A stretch of 49,665 nucleotides of DNA from Micromonospora sp. ALFpr18c (GTDB lineage: Bacteria > Actinomycetota > Actinomycetes > Mycobacteriales > Micromonosporaceae): positions 1 through 49,665 of the forward strand of contig NZ_WBKR01000018.1 in NCBI RefSeq assembly GCF_008868155.1. The letters run 5' to 3'. The translations under genes and the position numbers were made by a program. Below the pieces are notes generated by a model. It ran no database searches, was not told the origin of the DNA, and saw only the letters and a program-made list of their open reading frames with translations. Shown piece after piece: positions 16,456-23,209 of the stretch (positions are counted from its first letter, which is position 1; every line of letters begins with the position of its first letter).

Positions 16456-18594
16456 ATGAGTCTGCCGCTGGACAGTGCCCAGACCCTCGAAGTCCGACCT
16501 AAGCTGCGACACGACGTGGTCTTTCTGGATGCGCCGGCCGGTGCGTACCTGCGCGGCCCGGACACCGCCTTCCTGATCAAGGGCAGGTCCGCGTTCCGCT
16601 GGCTGACCTCGTTGAGCCCCTACCTCACCGGGGAGCACACCCTCGCTCAGCTCACCGCCGCACTCGACGAGGCGCAGCGGCAGACCGTGCTCACCCTGGT
16701 GCGTGCGTTGCTGGCCCGCGGCTTCGCCAAGGACGCCGGCGACCGCACCGAGCTGGCCGAGCCGGTGGCCCGACGGTTCGCCCCGCAGATCGAGTTCGTC
16801 GACCACTTCGCCGACGACCCCACCGGGCGTTTCCTGCGTTTCCACACCGCCCGGGTGGTGCTCGCCGGTGGGGGAGCGACAGTGTTGGCCGCGGCGAGCA
16901 GCCTGCTGCGCAACGGGTGCCTCCGGCTCGACCTGTATCCGGACGACGACCCGTCGCGCTACGCGGAGGCGTTGCGGCCGGAGGTGGCGACGCTGCGCGC
17001 GGACGGGCTGGCGGCCGAGGTCCGGGTGCACGACGGGCCGGTCGAGCTCACGGGCGCCGACGCGGTGGTCCACTGCACCGACCGGACGGGCCTGCCCCGC
17101 CTGGCCGAGCTGGCCCGCGCCTGCCACCGCGGCGGCCCGCTGCTGGTCCCGGTGCTCACCGACGACGAGCGGGCGGTGGTCGGCCCGACCGTCGAGGCCG
17201 GGCGTGCGCCCTGCTGGCTCTGCGCGCAACTGCGGCTCACCGCCGGCGCCGACGCCACCGACGCCGCCGACTTCTGGCGGCACCTCGCCCTCGGCGCCGG
17301 CCCCGACGTGCCCGCGCCGCTGCCGGAGGTGACCGCGCGCATGCTCGGCAACGCCGCCGCGTTCGAGGTGTTCCGCGTGCTCACCGGCGCGCTGGCGCCG
17401 GACACCGCCGACGGGGTGCTGCTGCTGGACCGGTCCACCCTGGAGTCCATCCGGGAGAAGGTGCTGCCACACCCGGCCTGCCCGGTGTGCCGTGACGTGG
17501 ACGTACCCGGGCCGGCGCAGCCCGGCGGCTCCGACGACGAGACCTACCAGCGGGCCCAGGCGTTGGTGTCGCCGAACGCCGGGGTGTTCACCCGGTTCGT
17601 GGACGACCCGCTGGAGCAGGCGCCGCTGAAGACCGCCCGGCTGCGACTGCCCGGCCGACGCGGCCCGCGCGAGGTGACCGCGTTCGACGTGCACACGGTG
17701 ATGAGCGCCCGGCTGGCCGCGTACCGGGTGGCGGTGCGCGACCACGCCGCCCGCTACGCCGACCCGCACGCCGGTGTGCTCGCCACGGCCGAACAGCTCC
17801 GCGACCGGGGCGAGCACCCCGTGCCGTGGACCGAACTGGGCACCACAAGCGGGGCCGTCCCCGAGGACCCGCGCCGGTCGGTCCGCTGGCTGCCGGCGAC
17901 CGTGCTGGACGGCACCGACACCGTGTGGGTGCCCGCCGCGCTGGCGCTGCCCACGTCGGCCGCGAACGGCGAGGGCTTCGGGGAGCGGACGGTCGCCGGA
18001 GCGGCGGCCGCCGACAGCATCGACCGTGTCGTCGACCAGGGGCTCGCCGACGCGCTGGCGTACCACGCGCTGACCGCGGCCATGCGCGGCGCCGGCGGCC
18101 TCACCGTGGTCGGCGAGGAGGAGCTGGTGGCCGACGACGACACCGCGTTCGTGGTCAAGGCGGCCCACCGCTTCGGCCGCCAACTCGCGGTCTTCGCCCT
18201 TCCCGGCGCGGCGCCGGCGCACGCCGTGCTCGCGGTCACCGAGACGTCGGGCGGCCGCGACTGGCGGCTCGCCGGCGGCTTCGACCCGGTCGCCACGCGG
18301 CTCGCCGCGGTACGCGACCTGGTGGGCCGGATCCAGGTGCGGCACTTCGAGGGGACCGACGCCGACCTCGGCGACCCGGTGCTCGCCGACTTCGACCCGG
18401 CCACCATCACCGCGAGCGCCAACAGCGGGGCCACCGTGGGCGGCGGCACCGACCGGGCCGCGGTGCTGGCCACCCTCGCCGAGCGGGGAATCAGCGCGCT
18501 GCTGGTCGAGACCACCACCCGCGACGTACGCGCCAGCGGGGCGTTCCGCAGCGGTGTGGTCCTGCTGCGCCACCACGGCCGGACGGCCGACTGA
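16456..18594 (+). CDS. TOMM leader-binding F protein (ocin-ThiF-like) with degenerate YcaO half
   Basis: The start ATG has AGGAG five bases upstream. The 712-residue protein opens with a winged-helix leader-recognition (RRE) segment at about residues 10-95 (LRHDVVFLDAPAGAYLRG, LTQL-type helices). An E1/ThiF-like Rossmann region follows (about 125-340; VVLAGGGATVLAAASSLL) with a CxxC pair at 253/256 and a second at 342/345, likely one zinc site. From about residue 380 to the end the sequence resembles a YcaO fold without clear ATP-binding Glu clusters: GEGFGERTVAGAAAADSIDR, then LATLAERGISALLVETTTRD. In the pathway it should bind precursor leaders and present cores to the YcaO enzyme. The YcaO-like reading is my inference. 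Confidence 0.85.
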   Translation: MSLPLDSAQTLEVRPKLRHDVVFLDAPAGAYLRGPDTAFLIKGRSAFRWLTSLSPYLTGEHTLAQLTAALDEAQRQTVLTLVRALLARGFAKDAGDRTELAEPVARRFAPQIEFVDHFADDPTGRFLRFHTARVVLAGGGATVLAAASSLLRNGCLRLDLYPDDDPSRYAEALRPEVATLRADGLAAEVRVHDGPVELTGADAVVHCTDRTGLPRLAELARACHRGGPLLVPVLTDDERAVVGPTVEAGRAPCWLCAQLRLTAGADATDAADFWRHLALGAGPDVPAPLPEVTARMLGNAAAFEVFRVLTGALAPDTADGVLLLDRSTLESIREKVLPHPACPVCRDVDVPGPAQPGGSDDETYQRAQALVSPNAGVFTRFVDDPLEQAPLKTARLRLPGRRGPREVTAFDVHTVMSARLAAYRVAVRDHAARYADPHAGVLATAEQLRDRGEHPVPWTELGTTSGAVPEDPRRSVRWLPATVLDGTDTVWVPAALALPTSAANGEGFGERTVAGAAAADSIDRVVDQGLADALAYHALTAAMRGAGGLTVVGEEELVADDDTAFVVKAAHRFGRQLAVFALPGAAPAHAVLAVTETSGGRDWRLAGGFDPVATRLAAVRDLVGRIQVRHFEGTDADLGDPVLADFDPATITASANSGATVGGGTDRAAVLATLAERGISALLVETTTRDVRASGAFRSGVVLLRHHGRTAD

Positions 18595-18648
18595 AACCAC
18601 CACACCAGTGGTCCGAGCGAGGCACGCACCGTGGAAGGAGGTGGAAAC

Positions 18649-18831
18649 ATGCCGATCACCCTGAACGACGAGCTCCGCGAGCTGGAGACCGAGACCTTCG
18701 AAATCGAGGAGGTGGAGGACGGCGGCGAGGCGCTCGCCGCTACCAGCTCCAGTTGCTCCTGCTCGAGCTGCTGCAGTTGCAGCACGTCGAGCTGCTGCAG
18801 CACCAGCACCAGCACCTCCAGCTGCGGCTGA
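18649..18831 (+). CDS. Thiazolyl-peptide precursor 1
   Basis: AAGGAGGT sits six bases before the ATG. The 60-residue peptide has an acidic leader with the motif LRELETETFEIEEVED and a core from about residue 33. The core has 27 consecutive Ser, Cys or Thr residues (15 Ser, 8 Cys, 4 Thr) and a final Gly. The block SSSCSCSSCCSCSTSSCCS (33-51) is identical to precursor 3 at the same positions. The leader motif and core composition match thiazolylpeptide-type bacteriocin precursors. The cleavage point after Ala31 or Thr32 is a guess. Cys would become thiazoles; Ser/Thr would become oxazoles or dehydro residues. Confidence 0.9.
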   Translation: MPITLNDELRELETETFEIEEVEDGGEALAATSSSCSCSSCCSCSTSSCCSTSTSTSSCG

Positions 18832-18841
18832 CCGGGGTAAC

Positions 18842-18857
18842 CGGGGGTTGACCCCCG
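18842..18857 (+). terminator. Hairpin after precursor 1
   Basis: A 6-7 bp G/C stem (18842-18848 with 18851-18857) lies 10 bp after the stop. It could stabilise the upstream mRNA end or cause partial termination. Confidence 0.4.
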
Positions 18858-19024
18858 AACGCTGACGCAATCCAGTCACCCGGTGGGACGTCGCATCCGA
18901 TCGCACCAACCGCCGCCGGCCGACACCGGCGAGTAGCCCCTGCGTGCCTCCGCTGGCTCCATCGTGGTGGTGCGGACGCAGACCCACCCACGACTGGCGC
19001 TGACCTCGGCACAAGGAGAGGCCC

Positions 19025-19240
19025 GTGACCCAACCCCTGGCATCCGCCGCACTGTCCGACTCGGTCCGCGGCGAGCTGCGCGACCTGCAGACCGAGACGT
19101 TCGAGGTCGAGGACATCGCGGATCTGTCCGCCGACCACATGGACATCTGCAGCAGCAGCACCAGCACGTCGAGCTGCTCCAGCTGCAGCACGTCCAGTTG
19201 TTGTAGCTGCACCTCGTCGAGTTGCAGCAGCACCAGCTGA
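19025..19240 (+). CDS. Thiazolyl-peptide precursor 2
   Basis: The GTG start has AAGGAG at 6-nt spacing. The 71-residue peptide has the leader motif LRDLQTETFEVEDIADL. The last 30 residues (42-71) are all Ser, Cys or Thr (18 Ser, 7 Cys, 5 Thr). It is the most divergent of the three: the leader is about ten residues longer at the N-terminus, the core begins DIC at residues 40-42, and there is no terminal Gly. It shares the TETFE leader signature that is probably read by the RRE of the F protein. Confidence 0.88.
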   Translation: MTQPLASAALSDSVRGELRDLQTETFEVEDIADLSADHMDICSSSTSTSSCSSCSTSSCCSCTSSSCSSTS

Positions 19241-19253
19241 GCCTCGGCACCAC

Positions 19254-19274
19254 CCGGCCGGTCCGGACGGCCGG
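19254..19274 (+). terminator. Hairpin after precursor 2
   Basis: A 7-bp stem CCGGCCG/CGGCCGG with a 7-nt loop lies 13 bp downstream of the stop. It is probably a processing or attenuation element between precursor genes. Confidence 0.4.
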
Positions 19275-19316
19275 ACGGCGTCGAGGCCCGCGTACGCCCG
19301 AGGGGAGGTAGAGGGA

Positions 19317-19502
19317 ATGCCGGATCTGACTGAGGAACTCCGCGCGTTGGAGACCGAGACGTTCGAGATCGAGGACGTCGACGCGATCGACGCGATGGTC
19401 ATGGACTGGTCCAGCTCCAGCTGTTCCTGCTCCAGCTGCTGCAGTTGCAGCACGTCCAGTTGCTGCAGCAGCAGCACCAGCACCGGATGCGGCGGCGGAT
19501 AG
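19317..19502 (+). CDS. Thiazolyl-peptide precursor 3
   Basis: The ATG at 19317 follows GGAGG at 8-nt spacing. The 61-residue peptide has leader LRALETETFEIEDVDAID and a core starting after Trp31. Residues 32-56 are only Ser, Cys and Thr, then Gly-Cys-Gly-Gly-Gly. The core has 8 Cys. It shares positions 33-51 exactly with precursor 1, and the DNA of the two cores is nearly identical, so one arose from the other by duplication. The tail differs (GCGGG against SSCG), which may change the product's C-terminus. Confidence 0.9.
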   Translation: MPDLTEELRALETETFEIEDVDAIDAMVMDWSSSSCSCSSCCSCSTSSCCSSSTSTGCGGG

Positions 19503-19516
19503 CCACCGCCGCAACC

Positions 19517-19547
19517 GTCCCCGCCGGCGAGCCACGCCGGCGGGGAC
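19517..19547 (+). terminator. Strong hairpin between precursor genes and modification genes
   Basis: A perfect 13-bp stem (19517-19529 with 19535-19547) with a 5-nt loop sits 15 bp after the last precursor stop and 49 bp before the YcaO start. It is the strongest of the three post-precursor hairpins and is well placed as an attenuator that keeps precursor mRNA in excess over enzyme mRNA. Confidence 0.6.
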
Positions 19548-19595
19548 CCCGGGTCCCGACCCCCAGACCGCAGCGACCGCAGACAGGTGAACCGC

Positions 19596-21557
19596 ATGAT
19601 CGTCGACGTCCGGACCACCTCCACCGGGTGGGACAGCAGCCTCAAGCAGCTCGGCGAGGCGTTCCACGAGCGGCTCCAGGACCGGGCTGACCAGCCTGCC
19701 CAGGACGGACCGCCCGCCGGGATCACCGTACGCATCGCCGCCCTCGGCCTCACCGACGCGTACGCCGACGCCGGTGAGGGGCTCACCAGCGACGTGGTGC
19801 CGATCTGGCTGCACGGCGCGACGGCGCTGGTCGGCCCCCGCTGGACCGGTGCCGCCGAGCCGGGGTCGCTGCCCGGCCCGTGCCCGCTGTGCGTGCAACG
19901 TCGCTGGCAGGCCATCCGGCTCCGCGAGGAGCGGCACGCCCTGGAGCACGAGTCTCCGGTAGGTGTGGTGGCGTCACTGCCGCACCTCACCCCTTTCGCC
20001 GTCGACGCGCTCTGGCAGCTGTTCCGGCGGGCCTGCCGCACCTCCGACGACCGTCCTGGTGTCGCCCGGCTGCACCAGCTGCGGATGGACACCCTGGAGA
20101 CGACCCTGGTGGAGGTGCTTGCCGACTCGGAGTGCCCGGCCTGCGCCACCACCCGACCGGACACCGCCGAGGCGGCCGTTCCCACCCTGACCCGTCGACC
20201 GAAGCCCGACCCGACGTCGTACCGGCTGCGTGCGGCCGACGAGCTGGACCTGCCGGTCGGCGCGTTGGCCAACCCCGTCGTCGGCGCGCTGGGCGGCAAC
20301 GCGCTGCGGGCGTACAACGTGACGGCCACCGCCCCGGTCACCGGCTACTTCCGGGTCCGCAGCCGCTACGACCTGCACGAGATGTGGTGGAGCGGGCACG
20401 CCAACAGCTACGGCGGCAGCGAGACGTACGCGCTGCTGGAGGGCCTGGAGCGGTACGCCGGCCAGTTCCCGCGGACCAGGCGTACCGAGGTGTTCGACAG
20501 CTACGCCAACCTCGCCCCGGCGGCGCTCGACCCGTCCGGCCTGGGTTACCACCCGGCGTTCTACCAGGGCCACGGGCTCTACTACGCGCCGTACTCGCCG
20601 GACGAGCCGATGCACTGGGTGTGGGGGTTCTCGGTGCGCGACGGGGAGCCCCGTCTCGTCCCCGAGCAGCTCGTCTACTACCTGGACCGCCGCACCGACC
20701 AGCGCAAGTTCGTCCAGGAGTGCTCCAACGGCTGCGCCAGCGGCAGCTGCCCGGAGGAGGCGTTGCTGCACGGCATGCTCGAACTGGTCGAGCGCGACGC
20801 GTTCCTGCTCGCCTGGTACGGCCGGGCGCGGCTGGCCGAGATCGACCCGGCGACCTGCCGGGACGAGCGGGTGCACTTCATGCTCGACCGGGTCGACCTG
20901 CTGGGTTACGACGTCCGGCTCTTCGACACCCGCGCGGACCTGCCGATCCCGGTGGTCACGGCGGTGGCCGTCAAGCGCGGCGACGGCCTCGGCCAGCTCT
21001 GCTTCGCCGCCGGGGCCAGCCTCGACCCGGACGACGCGGTCCGCGCGGCGCTGTGCGAGACCGCCTCCTACGTGCCCGGCTTCGACGAGCGGGTCGCCGC
21101 CAGCGAACCCGAGCTGCGGGAGATGATCCGCGACTACACCCGGGTCACCGAGCTGAGCCACCACGCCCTGCTCTACGGACTGCCGGAGATGGCGCGGCAC
21201 GCGGCGTTCCTCTTCGAGGACCCGCCGCTGCGGTCCATGTCCGAGCTGTACGGCGACTGGCTCGCCGCCCGACCCGCACACGACGACCTGCGTGCCGACA
21301 TGTCGTACCTCGCCGGTCTGATCGCCGGCCTCGGCGGCGACGTCGTCGCGGTCGACCAGACCTGCCCCGAACAGCAGGTCGCCGGGGTGCACACGATGGC
21401 CGTGGTGGCCCCCTCGCTGGTCCCGATCGACTTCGGCTGGCAGCGGCAACGGGTGCTCTTCAGCGACCGCCTCGACCGGTACGTGGACCGGGGGCGGCAC
21501 GGCCCGGACGGGCTGGGCGCCACCGGCCGCAACCCCCACCCGCATCCCTTCCCGTAG
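19596..21557 (+). CDS. TOMM cyclodehydratase, YcaO domain protein
   Basis: The ATG at 19596 has ACAGG nine bases upstream; a GTG at 19587 is in frame. The 653-residue protein has an N-terminal part with two CxxC pairs (CPLC at 96-99, CPAC at 180-183), probably one zinc site. The YcaO domain runs from about residue 205 to the end: YGGSETYALLEGLERYAG, NGCASGSCPEEALLHGMLEL, VERDAF. The C-terminus is NPHPHPFP, the proline-rich tail typical of azoline-forming YcaO enzymes. It uses ATP to cyclise Cys and possibly Ser/Thr of the precursor cores to azolines, working with the F protein. Confidence 0.93.
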   Translation: MIVDVRTTSTGWDSSLKQLGEAFHERLQDRADQPAQDGPPAGITVRIAALGLTDAYADAGEGLTSDVVPIWLHGATALVGPRWTGAAEPGSLPGPCPLCVQRRWQAIRLREERHALEHESPVGVVASLPHLTPFAVDALWQLFRRACRTSDDRPGVARLHQLRMDTLETTLVEVLADSECPACATTRPDTAEAAVPTLTRRPKPDPTSYRLRAADELDLPVGALANPVVGALGGNALRAYNVTATAPVTGYFRVRSRYDLHEMWWSGHANSYGGSETYALLEGLERYAGQFPRTRRTEVFDSYANLAPAALDPSGLGYHPAFYQGHGLYYAPYSPDEPMHWVWGFSVRDGEPRLVPEQLVYYLDRRTDQRKFVQECSNGCASGSCPEEALLHGMLELVERDAFLLAWYGRARLAEIDPATCRDERVHFMLDRVDLLGYDVRLFDTRADLPIPVVTAVAVKRGDGLGQLCFAAGASLDPDDAVRAALCETASYVPGFDERVAASEPELREMIRDYTRVTELSHHALLYGLPEMARHAAFLFEDPPLRSMSELYGDWLAARPAHDDLRADMSYLAGLIAGLGGDVVAVDQTCPEQQVAGVHTMAVVAPSLVPIDFGWQRQRVLFSDRLDRYVDRGRHGPDGLGATGRNPHPHPFP

Positions 21558-21567
21558 GAGCAGCGCC

Positions 21568-23172
21568 ATGCAGCAGCAGGCCATCGAGGTCGTCCGGGAG
21601 TACACCGAGGCGGTGTTCCGGCGGGCCCGCACGCCCATGGAGCCGCTCAACTTCGAGGTGGACTGGGCCGACCAGCCGTCGCGGCACAAGAGCTATCCGG
21701 ACGCGCCCCGGCTGCCGCTACCGGCCACGCCGCCCGACCTGCCGACCCTGCGCGACCTGCACACCGGCGAGCACCTGCCGCCGGTCACCGGCTGGTCGCT
21801 GGCCCGACTGGCCGCCCTGCTGCGTCTGTCGTACGGGGTGCTGGACCGGCGGTTGGGGATCAACTGGAACCAGGACGCCGCCAAGCGGGCGCACTTCGAG
21901 CACGCGGTGTGGGGGCGCGGCACCGCGTCCGGCGGTGGCATGTATCCGGTGGAGCTGTATCTGGTGGCGGGGGCCGGGGGACCGCTGCTGCCCGGCGTCT
22001 ACCACTACCACACCGGTTCGCACATGCTGGAACGGTTGCTGATCGGCGACGTCACCGGCACCGTACGCGCCGCGCTCGGCGTGGACGCGCCCCCGGGCGA
22101 CAGTTACCTGCTGGCCGGCATCCGGTTCTGGAAGAACTCGTTCAAGTACAACAGCTTCTGCTACCACGTGGTCACCCAGGACCTCGGTGCGCTGCTCGGC
22201 TCGTGGGACCTGCTGGCGCCCGCGCTGGGCGTACCCCTGCGGCGGTTGCTCTGCTTCGACCCGGCGCTCCTGGAGCGGCTGCTCGACCTGGACGGCGACG
22301 CGGAGAGCGTCTTCGCGGTCGTACCCCTGGACTGGGGTGACAGCGGCGCGGGCCCGGCGGCGACGCCGGTGCCCGCGGACGTGCGGACCCGCTATCCGGC
22401 CTTTGAGCGGTCCCGGCGCGTCCGGGACTTCGCGGCGGTCACCGCCGTGCACCGGGCGGCGGCGGCACCCGCCGCGCCCGCTCCGGACACCGTCGACACC
22501 GCCGCGCCCCGGGAGCTGCCCGGTGCGCCGGTCGAGCTGCCCGCCGCGCAGCTCGACCGGCTGGCCCGTCCACTGTCGACGGTTCTGGCCGGTCGGTCCA
22601 GCAGCTTCGGCCGGTTCCGTCGCCCACCCGACCTGACCGCCGCCGAACTCGGCACCACCCTCGCGTTCGCCGCCGCCGGCCGCCGCTACCTGGCGGACGT
22701 CAAACGGCCCGACGGCGGGCCCGAGCTGACCCGGCTGTGGGTGTTCGCCAACCACGTCGACGGGCTGCCGGGCGGCGGCTACGCCTACTGCGAGCGGCGA
22801 CACGCCCTGCTGCCGGCCGCCCCCGAGCCCGAGGGTGGGATGGCCGCCTTCCTGCAACAGCAGTACTTCCTCACCAACTACACGATGGGTCAGGTCGGCG
22901 CGGTGCTGGCCATCTCCGGGCGTCCCGACGCGGTCCTCGACGTGTTCGGGCCGCGCGGCTACCGGCTCCTGAACGCCGAGGTCGGCACCGTCGCCCAGCG
23001 GGTCTACTGCGCGGCCACCGCGCAGGACCTCGGCTGCGGCGCCGTCCTCGGCTTCGACAACGTCGCCATGAACACCGCCCTCGGGCTGGACGGCACCGAC
23101 GAACGCACGGTGCTCTTCCTGCTGCTCGGGCGACACCCGCAGGCCACCGCCGACATGGCGTACCGGCTGTGA
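21568..23172 (+). CDS. SagB-type azoline dehydrogenase with two nitroreductase-like domains
   Basis: AGGAG overlaps the previous stop and lies 7 bases from the ATG. The 534-residue protein carries two SagB/nitroreductase-fold domains. The first (about 55-260) has TASGGGMYPVELYLV and KYNSFCYHVVTQDLGALLGS. The second (about 335-534) has SSSFGRFRRPPDLTAAELG, QYFLTNYTMGQVGAVL and LLNAEVGTVAQRVYCAATAQ. It would be an FMN enzyme oxidising azolines to thiazoles and oxazoles. Which half keeps FMN cannot be read with certainty; the second has the fuller motif set for flavin contacts. Confidence 0.88.
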   Translation: MQQQAIEVVREYTEAVFRRARTPMEPLNFEVDWADQPSRHKSYPDAPRLPLPATPPDLPTLRDLHTGEHLPPVTGWSLARLAALLRLSYGVLDRRLGINWNQDAAKRAHFEHAVWGRGTASGGGMYPVELYLVAGAGGPLLPGVYHYHTGSHMLERLLIGDVTGTVRAALGVDAPPGDSYLLAGIRFWKNSFKYNSFCYHVVTQDLGALLGSWDLLAPALGVPLRRLLCFDPALLERLLDLDGDAESVFAVVPLDWGDSGAGPAATPVPADVRTRYPAFERSRRVRDFAAVTAVHRAAAAPAAPAPDTVDTAAPRELPGAPVELPAAQLDRLARPLSTVLAGRSSSFGRFRRPPDLTAAELGTTLAFAAAGRRYLADVKRPDGGPELTRLWVFANHVDGLPGGGYAYCERRHALLPAAPEPEGGMAAFLQQQYFLTNYTMGQVGAVLAISGRPDAVLDVFGPRGYRLLNAEVGTVAQRVYCAATAQDLGCGAVLGFDNVAMNTALGLDGTDERTVLFLLLGRHPQATADMAYRL

Positions 23173-23209
23173 CGCCCCGACCCGCGCCGACCCGACGAAG
23201 GAGAGACCC

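Noticed and set aside
18740..19490. Trinucleotide-rich tracts as a possible CRISPR or microsatellite locus
   Set aside because: The repeats lie in phase inside three coding frames with conserved leaders, so they are peptide cores. There is no repeat-spacer structure.
16360..20341. Very long minus-strand open frames across the F and precursor genes (Leu/Gln-rich)
   Set aside because: They are antisense shadows caused by high GC and the AGC/TGC repeats. They lack ribosome sites and family motifs.
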